Source: Porphyrobacter sp. CACIAM 03H1 (GTDB lineage Bacteria > Pseudomonadota > Alphaproteobacteria > Sphingomonadales > Sphingomonadaceae). Taken from it: a stretch of DNA of 64,000 nt. Under the pieces are notes generated by a model, which saw only the letters and a program-made list of their open reading frames with translations, did no database searches and had not been told where the DNA came from. The position numbers and the translations under genes were made by a program. Position 1 is the first letter of the stretch. Every line of letters begins with the position of its first letter. This document shows, in pieces, positions 25,940 to 34,404 of this stretch. Where the stretch lies: assembly GCF_002215495.1 (NCBI RefSeq), contig NZ_CP021378.1:1922764-1986763 (forward strand), written 5' to 3'.

Positions 25940-27240
25940 ACGACACCGGCGTCATTGACAACTTCCTAGAGGTTTTCACGACCTACATCGACAGCGGGTT
26001 CGGGCTGCTCGGCGGCGAGATCGCGTTCCTCTCAACCACGCTGATCGCCATCGACCTGACGATTGCCGGCCTGTTTTGGGCGTGGGGCGCCGATGAGGAC
26101 GTGCTTCAACGCCTCATCAAAAAGACGCTCTACATTGGCGTCTTTGCTTTCATCATCGGCAATTTCTCGACGCTGGCGACGATCGTGTTCCAGTCCTTCG
26201 CAGGGCTCGGTTTGAAGGCAACGGGCGATTCCATGAGCATCGCCGACTTCATGCGCCCCGGTTTCATCGCCGCGACCGGCTTGGACGCGGGTGAGCCGCT
26301 GGTCGTTGCCGCAGGCGAGCTGGTCGGTCCAATCTCATTCTTCACCAACTTCGTGCAGATCGTGGTGTTGCTGCTCGCTTGGGCGCTTGTCGTCATCGCC
26401 TTCTTCATTCTGGCGATCCAGATTTTCGTGACGCTGATCGAGTTCAAGCTGGTGACGCTCGCCGGCTTCGTGCTGTTGCCGTTCGCCTTCTTCAACAAGA
26501 CCGCCTTCATGGCCGAGAAGGTGTTAGGCCATGTCGTCTCTACCGGCATCAAAGTTCTCGTGCTCGCCGTCATCACCGGCATCGGCACGACGTTGTTCAG
26601 TCAATTCACCGCCGCCGCTGGCCCTGAGCCCACGCTGGAGCAAGCGATGTCGATCGCGCTCGGCGCGCTGTCGCTGCTTGGCCTGGCGATCTTCGGCCCC
26701 GGCGTAGCGAACGGCATCGTTTCAGGCGGGCCGGCCCTGGGCGCGGGCGCAGCCGCCGGGACCGCGCTTGCCGCAGGCGGCGCGCTGGTCGGTGGTGCAG
26801 CCGCCGCACGCCTCGGTGCCGGTGCGGCCGCAGGCGCGATCGGCGGCGCGGCACGAGGGAGCGCCTTTGCGTCCGGCGCCGCCAGCAGCGCCTATGCGCT
26901 CGGCTCGGCAGGCAAGACCGGCGCATCCGCCGTCGCGGGTGGCGCGGTCGGCGTCGGTCAAGCAGCGGCGGGTGCGGCGATGTCCCCGCTTCGGAAAGCC
27001 GCCGCGTCCCTGAAAGACAGCTATCGCTCCGGCGGTCGCGCCGCAGTCACGGCGACGGGAGGCACGATTTCAGGCGGCGCTTCGCCATCGGCACCAGTCT
27101 CCGACGACAGGCCCGCTTGGGCATCGGCCATGAAGCGCCGCCAGACCATGACCCACGGCGCGACGATCGCCGCCCACACCCTGCGTTCCGGCGACGGCGG
27201 GGGAAGCGGCTCGTCCGTCGATCTCCATCAGAAGGACTAG
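25936..27240 (+). CDS. trbL: TrbL, polytopic T4SS channel protein (VirB6 family)
   Basis: The GTG start overlaps the trbK stop. The 434-residue product has about six membrane segments in its first 280 residues (for example FFTNFVQIVVLLLAWALV, FKLVTLAGFVLLPFAF) and a long Gly/Ala-rich, probably periplasmic or cytoplasmic tail (about 285-370). It is the inner-membrane channel of the mating pore. Confidence 0.9.
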   Translation: MNDTGVIDNFLEVFTTYIDSGFGLLGGEIAFLSTTLIAIDLTIAGLFWAWGADEDVLQRLIKKTLYIGVFAFIIGNFSTLATIVFQSFAGLGLKATGDSMSIADFMRPGFIAATGLDAGEPLVVAAGELVGPISFFTNFVQIVVLLLAWALVVIAFFILAIQIFVTLIEFKLVTLAGFVLLPFAFFNKTAFMAEKVLGHVVSTGIKVLVLAVITGIGTTLFSQFTAAAGPEPTLEQAMSIALGALSLLGLAIFGPGVANGIVSGGPALGAGAAAGTALAAGGALVGGAAAARLGAGAAAGAIGGAARGSAFASGAASSAYALGSAGKTGASAVAGGAVGVGQAAAGAAMSPLRKAAASLKDSYRSGGRAAVTATGGTISGGASPSAPVSDDRPAWASAMKRRQTMTHGATIAAHTLRSGDGGGSGSSVDLHQKD

Positions 27241-27245
27241 CTGCC

Positions 27246-27929
27246 ATGTTTCGACGACCGACCATCCGCTACGGCCAGACCCCCGAACCGACCACGCCCT
27301 ATCAGCGGGCCGCCCAAGCCTGGGACGACAGGATCGGTTCGGCGCGCGTGCAGGCCAAGAACTGGCGTCTCGCATTTTTCGGCACGCTCGCCCTTTCGGG
27401 CGGCCTGGCTGGTGGCCTCGTCTGGCAATCGGCCCGTGGCCATATCGTCCCTTGGGTGGTGCAGGTCGATCGGCTCGGTGAGGCGCAGGCGGTCGCGCCG
27501 GCCGAGGCCGGCTATCGCCCGAGCGACCCGCAGATCGCGTTCCATCTCGCCCGCTTCATCGAGCAAGTCAGGAGCGTGCCGGCCGATCCGGTCATCGTTC
27601 GTCAGAACTGGCTTCGCGCGTATGACTTCACCACCGATCGGGGCGCGGTCGCGCTCAACGATTACGCTCGCGCCAACGACCCGTTCGCCAACGTCGGGCG
27701 GGTGCAGGTGGCGGTGGACGTGTCCAGCGTCATCCGCGCGTCACCGGACAGCTTCCGCGTCGCCTGGACGGAGCGCCGCTATCAGGACGGCAGCCTCACC
27801 ACCACCGAACGCTGGTCGGCGATCCTCACCATCGTCGTACAGCCGCCTCGCACGCCAGACGCACTTCGCAAGAATCCGCTCGGCGTATTCGTCAATGCCC
27901 TCAACTGGTCAAAGGAGCTGTCGCAATGA
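27246..27929 (+). CDS. trbF: TrbF, T4SS inner-membrane protein (VirB8 family)
   Basis: This 227-residue protein has one N-terminal membrane helix (LAFFGTLALSGGLAGGLVW) followed by a VirB8-like periplasmic domain containing WVVQVDRLGEAQAV and FVNALNWSKEL near the end. It nucleates the inner-membrane part of the channel. The ATG is five bases after the trbL stop; its stop overlaps trbG. Confidence 0.9.
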   Translation: MFRRPTIRYGQTPEPTTPYQRAAQAWDDRIGSARVQAKNWRLAFFGTLALSGGLAGGLVWQSARGHIVPWVVQVDRLGEAQAVAPAEAGYRPSDPQIAFHLARFIEQVRSVPADPVIVRQNWLRAYDFTTDRGAVALNDYARANDPFANVGRVQVAVDVSSVIRASPDSFRVAWTERRYQDGSLTTTERWSAILTIVVQPPRTPDALRKNPLGVFVNALNWSKELSQ

Positions 27930-28942
27930 CCGGCATTCCCTTCCGGCGCGCCGTCACAACCGCGCTGCTCGTTTCCACCTCCACACTCGCCGGCTGCGCC
28001 ACTACATCCGCCCGGCCGCCCGCCATCGCATACGACGATCCGCCGCGCGAAGTGGCCGCGACGCCGGCCGCGGAGCCGCCGCGCCCGGTGGAGATCGTTA
28101 CTATTCCCGAACCGCTCCCGCTTCCCGGTCAGCTCAAGCCAATGCCGGATGCGCCTCGCGGGTCGGAGCCTGCCGATCCCCGTAGGCGCGTCGGCGACGC
28201 AAACGCCGCCGCGCGGGTGCAGCCGGCGCGTGACGGCTTCCTCAATGCCATACAGCAATATCCCTGGGCGGATGGTGCGCTCTATCAGGTCTATACTGCC
28301 CCCGGCCAAGTGACGGACATCGCCTTGCAGGAGGGCGAGCAGCTCGTTGGACCCGGGCCAGTCGCGGCCGGTGACACCGTTCGTTGGATCATCGGCGACA
28401 CGATCAGCGGCGCGGGCGCGACCGCGCGCGTCCACATCCTCGTCAAGCCGACACGGGCGGACCTCGCCACCAACCTCGTCATCAACACCGATCGGCGCAC
28501 CTATCATCTGGAGCTGCGTGCGACGCCCGCGACCTACATGGCCTCAGTGTCATGGACCTACCCGCAAGATCAGCTCATCGCGCTACGCGGCGGCAACATC
28601 GCCGCTGCGGCGGTCGCGCCGGCCGCGACCGGCGTGGATGTGACTTCGCTCAATTTCCGTTATCGCATCGAGGGCGACCGCGCCCCGTGGCGTCCCGTTC
28701 GTGCGTTCGACGACTCCGGGCAGGTGTTCATCGAGTTTCCGGCGGGGATCTCGCAGGGCGAGATGCCGCCGCTGTTCGTTACCGGCGCGGCCGGGGACGC
28801 CGAGCTAGTCAATTATCGCGTGCAGGGCCGCTACATGGTGGTGGACCGGCTTTTCGCCGCCGCCGAGCTGCGCCTGGGCGATCGGCGCAATGAACAGCGC
28901 GTCCGCATCGTGCGCGACGATGGACGGGAGCGGCGGCCGTGA
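27926..28942 (+). CDS. trbG: TrbG, outer-membrane core T4SS lipoprotein (VirB9 family)
   Basis: The 338-residue protein has a lipobox STLAGC with Cys24, a Pro-rich linker, then the VirB9 domain (YQVYTAPGQVTDIALQEGE, TTYHLEL-type strand, PLFVTG, NYRVQGRYMVVDRLF). Unlike RP4, no separate trbH gene is present, as is usual in alphaproteobacterial trb operons; the lipoprotein signal here may cover that role (inference). Confidence 0.9.
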   Translation: MTGIPFRRAVTTALLVSTSTLAGCATTSARPPAIAYDDPPREVAATPAAEPPRPVEIVTIPEPLPLPGQLKPMPDAPRGSEPADPRRRVGDANAAARVQPARDGFLNAIQQYPWADGALYQVYTAPGQVTDIALQEGEQLVGPGPVAAGDTVRWIIGDTISGAGATARVHILVKPTRADLATNLVINTDRRTYHLELRATPATYMASVSWTYPQDQLIALRGGNIAAAAVAPAATGVDVTSLNFRYRIEGDRAPWRPVRAFDDSGQVFIEFPAGISQGEMPPLFVTGAAGDAELVNYRVQGRYMVVDRLFAAAELRLGDRRNEQRVRIVRDDGRERRP

Positions 28943-30162
28943 ACGATCGCACCGACATTCCCTCCACCGAGCCGGCCGCGCCGCAGCCGCTTCCCGCCGA
29001 TCCAAAGCCATTCCAGCTTCGAGGCGATCCACCCCGCGTCATGCGTCTGTCCCGAAAGGCGCTGACAGTCATAGGCGTGGCCGCCGGCCTCGGTATCGGC
29101 GGCTCGCTGATCTACGCGCTCAAACCGGCTGGTGAACGGCAGGCGGAAGAACTCTACAACACCGAGAGCCGCGCCACGGCCGAGACCATCACCTCGGGAC
29201 CGAGGGACTATGCTCAAGCGCCGCGCCTTGGGCCGCCACTTCCCGGCGACCTCGGCGGCCCGATCGTGTCCGCCCAGCAGCGCGGCGAGAACGTGCCCGT
29301 GCCGCCGATCGGCACGCAGCCGGCGCAACCTGATCCGCGCGTGCAGGCCGAGGAGGCTGCGCGTCAGCGCGCCCAGCAGGAACGCGACGCTGCCCGCATG
29401 AGTGGCGTATTCCTCGGCGGCAACGCGGGCAACGCTGGAACGGCGCCGGCCCCATCGCTGATCTTGCCCGACCAAGCCGCTCAGCCATCGCAGCAGGCGA
29501 GCGCAGGGCAGGGCGATCAAGCTGGCCGGCGCGCTTTCATGGCGCAAGCCTCGAACCAGCGAACGGTGAGCGCGGAGCGGCTGACTGCACCCCCGTCGCC
29601 CAACATCGTGCAGGCCGGAAGCATCATCCCGGCGGCGCTCATCACCGGGATCAGGTCCGATCTGCCCGGCCAGATAACGGCGCAGGTGACGCAGAACGTC
29701 TATGACGGCCCGACAGGCCGCATCTTGCTCATCCCGCAAGGTGCCCGGCTGATCGGCGAATACGACAGCGAGATCACCGCCGGGCAGACCCGTGTTCTCC
29801 TCGCCTGGGACCGGCTCATCATGCCGGACGGGCGCTCGATCGTTCTCGAGCGCCAGCCCGGCGCGGACGGCGCTGGGTTCGCGGGCCTACAGGACCGCGT
29901 GAATCAGCATTGGGGCAATCTGCTCAGGGCGGCGGCCGTCTCGACGCTGCTCGGCGTCGGCGCCGAGCTGGGAGCCGACAGCGAGGATGATTTGACCCGC
30001 GCGCTTCAGCGCGGCTCGCAGGACACGATCAATCAGACCGGCCAGCAGATCGTTCGGCGGCAGCTCAACGTGCAGCCGACCCTCACCATCCGGCCGGGCC
30101 ATCCGCTGCGCGTGGTCATCACCCGCGACCTGGTGCTCGAACCTTTGGGAGCGACACGATGA
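28939..30162 (+). CDS. trbI: TrbI, T4SS outer-membrane pore protein (VirB10 family)
   Basis: The GTG-started 407-residue protein has one membrane helix (about 36-52), a long Pro/Gln/Ala-rich periplasmic linker, and the VirB10 beta-barrel domain with IIPAALITGIRSDLPGQ, LLIPQGARLIGEYDS and WDRLIMPDGRSI. It spans the envelope and opens the outer-membrane pore. It overlaps trbG and the DUF2274 gene by four bases each. Confidence 0.92.
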   Translation: MNDRTDIPSTEPAAPQPLPADPKPFQLRGDPPRVMRLSRKALTVIGVAAGLGIGGSLIYALKPAGERQAEELYNTESRATAETITSGPRDYAQAPRLGPPLPGDLGGPIVSAQQRGENVPVPPIGTQPAQPDPRVQAEEAARQRAQQERDAARMSGVFLGGNAGNAGTAPAPSLILPDQAAQPSQQASAGQGDQAGRRAFMAQASNQRTVSAERLTAPPSPNIVQAGSIIPAALITGIRSDLPGQITAQVTQNVYDGPTGRILLIPQGARLIGEYDSEITAGQTRVLLAWDRLIMPDGRSIVLERQPGADGAGFAGLQDRVNQHWGNLLRAAAVSTLLGVGAELGADSEDDLTRALQRGSQDTINQTGQQIVRRQLNVQPTLTIRPGHPLRVVITRDLVLEPLGATR

Positions 30163-30380
30163 CAAAATTGAAGCTGGGGCCATTGGTGGACGATCGGCCT
30201 GTCAAACTGACGGTGGAGCTACCCGCCGGGGTCCACCGCGATCTTGTCGCCTACGCCGCCGCGCTCGCGGCGGAGACCGGCCAGCAACCTATGCCGCCGG
30301 AAAAGCTGGTGGCGCCTATGCTTGCGCGTTTCATGGACACCGACCGCGGCTTTCGTCGCCACCGCGCGCAAGGCCGTTAA
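30159..30380 (+). CDS. DUF2274 family protein
   Basis: This 73-residue protein (KLGPLVDDRPVKLTVELPA, then VHRDLVAYAAALAAETGQ) belongs to the small DUF2274 family that regularly closes trb operons. It resembles a ribbon-helix-helix or CopG-like fold, so autoregulation of the operon is possible. Function is unproven. It overlaps the trbI stop by four bases and is the last rightward gene of the transfer region. Confidence 0.82.
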   Translation: MTKLKLGPLVDDRPVKLTVELPAGVHRDLVAYAAALAAETGQQPMPPEKLVAPMLARFMDTDRGFRRHRAQGR

Positions 30381-30394
30381 GGGGTTCCCGGCTT

Positions 30395-30703
30395 TCAGTT
30401 GCCGGTGAAGCGCTTGAAGCGATCCCGGCTATCGGCCTCAATGACAGCCTGTTCCGCATTGGCGCATTCATCACCGCGCGCCGAGCCGTCACGACACCCT
30501 GCTACGATCTGCCGAGCCTCGTCGAGATTGGCCGCAAAATACTGCGTCCCGCGCGCTGCGGTCGGCTGAGGCGCGGCGGGAGCCGGACTGACGGCGACCG
30601 CTGTTTGGCGAAGAGGGGCGAGGACCGGCCGCAAGACAAAGCCGCCTGCGAAACCGATGACTAAAGTAACAAGAACGATGATGATGGTCCTGCCTTGCGA
30701 CAT
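30395..30703 (-). CDS. Second TrbK-like small membrane protein
   Basis: From ATG 30703 the product is 102 residues: a membrane helix (TIIIVLVTLVIGFAGGFVL), an Ala/Pro linker and an exported tail with two cysteines (IVAGCRDGSARGDECANAEQ) ending RDRFKRFTGN. The tail is like that of the TrbK protein at 25688-25939 (Cys, Cys, helical stretch, RF at the end). It may be a second entry-exclusion protein or a diverged copy. It is convergent with the trb operon and 14 bases from its end. Confidence 0.6.
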   Translation of the reverse strand: MSQGRTIIIVLVTLVIGFAGGFVLRPVLAPLRQTAVAVSPAPAAPQPTAARGTQYFAANLDEARQIVAGCRDGSARGDECANAEQAVIEADSRDRFKRFTGN

Positions 30704-30734
30704 GGAAATTAACTCCGCCAACTGGCCGTCTATT

Positions 30735-31658
30735 TTACCGGACTCTTGTCGAGAAATCGAAAGACAGGGCATAGCGGGTCTTGATGAATCCAAGAAAGCG
30801 CCGCAACGCTGGATTGCGATTGTCGTCTCGCCAGCAACCCGAGTATCCTGTCAGTGCCGGCCCTTGTTCGCCATGAATTGGCCGATAGACGACACTAGGA
30901 TAGATCGCTCCGGTCGATCCCTCGCAGACAATGGTAACGCCCGAGTTGGCGCCGAGGATGCTCAGCACGGTCTCACGGCTCGCCCGCGACATCCGGATGT
31001 CAGGCTTACCGCCGGAGATCGGAAGTCTGCCAAGCAGCATGTCGCGGATTTCCGGGCCGGGATCGGCCGCGGGCAGAAGGAAGTGCTCGCCCCGAAGATC
31101 GGTCCAGTGAATGATGTCACGTTGAGCCAACGGATGTGAGGCGGGCAACGCGGCTAGCATCCGCTCGCTCCATAGCGGCTCGCAGCGAAACCCGTTGTGG
31201 CTGGGCGTCCCCATCAGGATCGCTATGTCGATTTCGCCCGTGTCGAGCCCAGCGAGCAGAACGCTGCGATCCGCCTCGACGCATTCCAGTTCGACGTCAG
31301 GATGCGCTTCGCGCCAGCTAATGAGGGTCGCTCGGAGATTGCCGGCGGAGACCGAACTATTATACCCGAGCAATAAACCGCCAGCGCGGCCCTGGCCGGC
31401 TGCGAGCATCATGGTGACTAGCTTGTCTGCCGTTGCCACCATTGGTCGCGCGCCACGAATGAACGCGGCTCCGGCGAGCGTCGTTTTGACCCCAGCCCGC
31501 GACCGCTCGAAGATAGACATTCCTATCGAGCGCTCCAATTTCGAGATGGAGCGACTGAGGGTCGATTGTTCAATATCAAGTGCCCGGGCGGCTCTGTAAA
31601 AACTACCATGATCCGCAGCGGCGATAGCATAACGAAGCTGGCGGATTTCAAAGGGCAA
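30735..31658 (-). CDS. LysR-family transcriptional regulator
   Basis: The 307-residue protein has the N-terminal LysR helix-turn-helix (IRQLRYAIAAADHGSFYRAARAL, EQSTLSRSISKLE) and a typical substrate-binding domain (GEIDIAILMG, LAALPASHPLAQ). It sits next to the transfer region at the start of the cargo, with no divergent target gene, and its last bases are 31 bases from the TrbK-like gene. LysR regulators at this position are frequent in such ICEs, but the ligand is unknown. Confidence 0.88.
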   Translation of the reverse strand: MPFEIRQLRYAIAAADHGSFYRAARALDIEQSTLSRSISKLERSIGMSIFERSRAGVKTTLAGAAFIRGARPMVATADKLVTMMLAAGQGRAGGLLLGYNSSVSAGNLRATLISWREAHPDVELECVEADRSVLLAGLDTGEIDIAILMGTPSHNGFRCEPLWSERMLAALPASHPLAQRDIIHWTDLRGEHFLLPAADPGPEIRDMLLGRLPISGGKPDIRMSRASRETVLSILGANSGVTIVCEGSTGAIYPSVVYRPIHGEQGPALTGYSGCWRDDNRNPALRRFLGFIKTRYALSFDFSTRVR

Positions 31659-31756
31659 GCAGAACTCCTTACTCCGTTCAGTGATATCAGATACCTGCCA
31701 GAAACAACCCTATCTGAGCGCCGCTGCGGAGCGATTGGGAATGACGCAACTTCCTC

Positions 31757-32098
31757 CTATCGTCGCGGCGCGCAAGGCCAAGCTTCAGCCAATGCTTGTT
31801 CGGCGCCAGCGACCATGTGAACGTCCATGAAGTAGGTATTGTCTTCTGCCCAGCGCAGATAGGCTGAACGCAATCTATTCCGATCGTAACGCGGCGCCCC
31901 ACACTCGCTACCCCGCGCCACTATCATCATGTCCAGCACGCCTTGAAGGTACGCGCCGCACGCTGGGTTGTTGGCGCGACAACTTGCAACAAGTTCAGAG
32001 CCGTTCGTGTGAGTCGGTTGTTCCTGCGCATAACTAGAAGCAGCGAGCACGACGGATGATAGACACGCTCCGATGCAATAACCGATAGTCCTAAACAT
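31757..32098 (-). CDS. Rap1a/Tai-like periplasmic protein
   Basis: The 113-residue protein has a signal peptide (cleavage near SYAQE, residue 25). The pattern GSELVASCRANNPACGAYLQGVLDMM and a later cysteine near ALAEAWPC fits the Rap1a/Tai fold, known from immunity proteins against type VI secreted amidases but also widespread as unassigned exported proteins. No toxin gene is nearby, so an immunity role is not supported by context. It is followed by LysR on the same strand and preceded by the PepSY gene. Confidence 0.6.
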   Translation of the reverse strand: MFRTIGYCIGACLSSVVLAASSYAQEQPTHTNGSELVASCRANNPACGAYLQGVLDMMIVARGSECGAPRYDRNRLRSAYLRWAEDNTYFMDVHMVAGAEQALAEAWPCAPRR

Positions 32099-32170
32099 AC
32101 TTGATCCTCGGATGTTGTGGTCAAGGAATGGGCCTTACCCTCATTCAGGCCCATTCAGGCGACTGAGAGT

Positions 32171-32518
32171 TCAGTCGCCATCCTCATCGCTGTCGTTTTC
32201 ATTCCCGAGGATTTGGCCTGTCGGCGTTACGAACAGCTCCACGTTCTTGCCAGCTTGGTCCTTGCCTTCGATCTCGTAGAGCGTGCTGCCGTCCGCCTTT
32301 CTGGTCACCAGCTCGGCTTCGCGGACGGACGCGAGTCGTGTGCGTGCGGCGTTCATCGCGGCCGCCGGCACCTGGTCGAGTGCGACTTCTTCCTCGCTAT
32401 GCTCGCCGATAATGCGGTTTTCGTTCGCCTCATGGTTCTGCTGCGCCGCGAGCGCCACGCCTGCCACCGCCAACACAGCAGCGCTGGCTCCGATGACGAG
32501 AGTTCGTTTGCTAGCCAT
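32171..32518 (-). CDS. PepSY-domain exported protein
   Basis: From ATG 32518 the product is 115 residues: a signal peptide (VIGASAAVLAVAGVALAAQ), then a single PepSY domain (VPAAAMNAARTRLASVREAEL, DGSTLYEIEGKDQAG, VELFVTPTGQILG). PepSY domains often modulate peptidases or sensor kinases; one is encoded about 1.8 kb away. A GTG four codons upstream is an alternative start. It lies between the DUF1259 and Rap1a-like genes on the same strand, with gaps of about 72 bases. Confidence 0.75.
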   Translation of the reverse strand: MASKRTLVIGASAAVLAVAGVALAAQQNHEANENRIIGEHSEEEVALDQVPAAAMNAARTRLASVREAELVTRKADGSTLYEIEGKDQAGKNVELFVTPTGQILGNENDSDEDGD

Positions 32519-32591
32519 GTTCCGTTCCACTTCCTTCGGGGCCGGGGGATGAACGGGCGGCGGTCGCGGCCCGACTGGCCGTCGTCCGATC

Positions 32592-33473
32592 TTAATTTTG
32601 TCGATTGTTCATTGTGTCGAGTGCCGAGCGGAGACCGCGTGCGAGCTTTGCCGCGTCGTCATTGGCCCAGAAGTGCAGGAAGAACAGGCGCGGGTCGTCG
32701 TTCAACATATGATTGTGAAGCGCGGTGACTTCGATCCCGTTCGCTCGAAGCGCTCGAAGGACGGGGTCTACTTCGCTCGCGATGAGGACGAAATCGCCCG
32801 TGATCGCCGCCTTGCCGCCGCCGGTAGGCTGAAAATTGATTGCGGTCGCGGTTCCCATTGATTGAGGCGTCACCATGCCGCCATCCATGAGCCGCTCCGC
32901 ACGAGGAATACTGTATTGCAGAACGCCGCCATTGACCCTGCCTTCGGCTCCCATCAGCTCGTCCAGAGCATCGGAATTGAGATCGAGGCGGGAGGGTGCT
33001 CCCGCGCCAGGAGACGGTGGAGACATTGGGGTGCGGCTTGCGGCAATGGCTTGGCGCAACGCCGCCGCCAGCCTTACCGGATCGCCATGCGCAGCTATGT
33101 GCATGTACATGGTGCCGGGCGCAGACCGCAGCAGGTGGTTGTGGAGCGCGGTGATGGTGAATCCGCCTTGCAAAAGGCGGGTCATCACGGGGTTCACTTC
33201 CTCGTGCGTGAGCACAAGATCGCCCATTACCATCACGTCGTCGCCCATCGGCTGAAACGCGGCCCAGGAGCCGAGCGCCAGCGAAGGCTCTATCGAGACG
33301 CCATCCAAGACAACGCGCAGGTCGGAGCGAGGAAATCCGTAGCGACGAACTCCGTCGGCCTGCTCGACGCCGACGCGCCCCAGCGCGGCGTCAACCTTCG
33401 TCCATTCCGGTGCCGCCCAAGCAGGCGCGGCTAGCAGCAGCGTGGCCAACCCCGATAACAACACCGTTCGCAT
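32592..33473 (-). CDS. Exported protein with two DUF1259 domains
   Basis: The 293-residue protein has a signal peptide (cleavage after AWA, residue 20) and two DUF1259 (LppY/LpqO-like) repeats, about 24-146 and 166-288. Each has a TALHNHM/L element (His111/His113 and His253/His255) and a downstream MHIAAHGDP or LHFWANDD, suggesting a bound metal or ligand in each half. The family has no known function. It is divergent from the two-component system and heads the minus-strand set with PepSY and Rap1a-like proteins. Confidence 0.82.
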   Translation of the reverse strand: MRTVLLSGLATLLLAAPAWAAPEWTKVDAALGRVGVEQADGVRRYGFPRSDLRVVLDGVSIEPSLALGSWAAFQPMGDDVMVMGDLVLTHEEVNPVMTRLLQGGFTITALHNHLLRSAPGTMYMHIAAHGDPVRLAAALRQAIAASRTPMSPPSPGAGAPSRLDLNSDALDELMGAEGRVNGGVLQYSIPRAERLMDGGMVTPQSMGTATAINFQPTGGGKAAITGDFVLIASEVDPVLRALRANGIEVTALHNHMLNDDPRLFFLHFWANDDAAKLARGLRSALDTMNNRQN

Positions 33474-33735
33474 AGTTTTGCTTCAACTCCTGATGCATAA
33501 TGACATGCTGGTCGATGCTTCTTCGGGCACGCCAAGGCTGCGAGACTCATGCATCGGCGCGGACCGCAAGGCACCTTGTAGATTCACAAGGTCCGCTGGC
33601 GGCATTTTGCACTAGAACGCGCAAACATACCCTTGTGCGAAAGCGGCCGGCGGCAAACGACATTGGCGCGCACTGTCGATGCTGCTCGCACAAGGCTATG
33701 GTTCTCCAACAACGCAGAGGAGATGCCTCCGCACT
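33474..33735. promoter_or_regulatory. Divergent promoter region, DUF1259 set / two-component system
   Basis: These 262 bases separate the leftward DUF1259-PepSY-Rap1a-like genes from the rightward response regulator and must contain both promoters. The response regulator encoded next door is the natural candidate to act here. I see no clear direct-repeat operator by eye. Confidence 0.4.
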
Positions 33736-34404
33736 ATGCGCCTGCTACTGATCGAGGATGACGAGGATACGGGGAGCGCTGTCGTTGAAGCGCTGCGTGC
33801 TCGCGGTCACGCCGTCGATTGGGAGGAAGATGGGAAAAGCGGACTTGATCGCGCCGCGGGCGGTGCCCACACGTTGCTGATCGTTGACCGAATGCTGCCA
33901 GAGATGGATGGGCTATCGGTAGTCACCGAGCTGCGCCGTCGCCAAGTCGTGGCACCCGTGCTGATGCTCACGGCGCTAGGCTCAGTGGGCCAACGGGTCG
34001 AAGGTCTTGAAGGTGGAGCCGACGACTATCTTGTCAAGCCGTTCGCGATCGCCGAACTGGTCGCGCGCGTTGAAGCGCTGCAGCGCCGCGCGGTCGGCCC
34101 GCCCAGCATCCTCTCGCTGGGCGATCTGACGCTCGACCGTCTCGCTCGGACGGTGCGGAGAGGCGACACGCCGATCGAACTAATCCCGCGCGAATTCCAA
34201 CTCCTCGAACTACTGATGCTGAACTCGCCGGCCGTGCTTACGCGATTGATGCTGCTGGAGACCGTGTGGAAGTTCCGTTTCGATCCCGGCAGGAACCTCG
34301 TCGAAAGCCATATCAGTCGGCTGCGAGCAAAGATCGATCGCGGTGACGATCCCCCCCTGATCCATACCGTGCGTGGGGAAGGCTATGCCGCTTGGAGTGA
34401 TTAG
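33736..34404 (+). CDS. OmpR-family response regulator
   Basis: The 222-residue protein has a receiver domain (IEDDEDTG, phosphoacceptor Asp51 in LIVDRMLPEMDG, LVKPFA) and a C-terminal winged helix ending HTVRGEGYAAWSD. It pairs with the histidine kinase gene that overlaps it. The stimulus is unknown; its place beside the PepSY and DUF1259 genes and between metal-resistance cargo suggests an envelope or metal stress signal (inference). AGAGGAG at 33718-33722 lies a little far upstream of the ATG. Confidence 0.88.
   Translation: MRLLLIEDDEDTGSAVVEALRARGHAVDWEEDGKSGLDRAAGGAHTLLIVDRMLPEMDGLSVVTELRRRQVVAPVLMLTALGSVGQRVEGLEGGADDYLVKPFAIAELVARVEALQRRAVGPPSILSLGDLTLDRLARTVRRGDTPIELIPREFQLLELLMLNSPAVLTRLMLLETVWKFRFDPGRNLVESHISRLRAKIDRGDDPPLIHTVRGEGYAAWSD

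Noticed and set aside
31757..32098. Rap1a-like protein as a type VI immunity protein
   Set aside because: No amidase effector or type VI gene is nearby, so the immunity role is not supported here.
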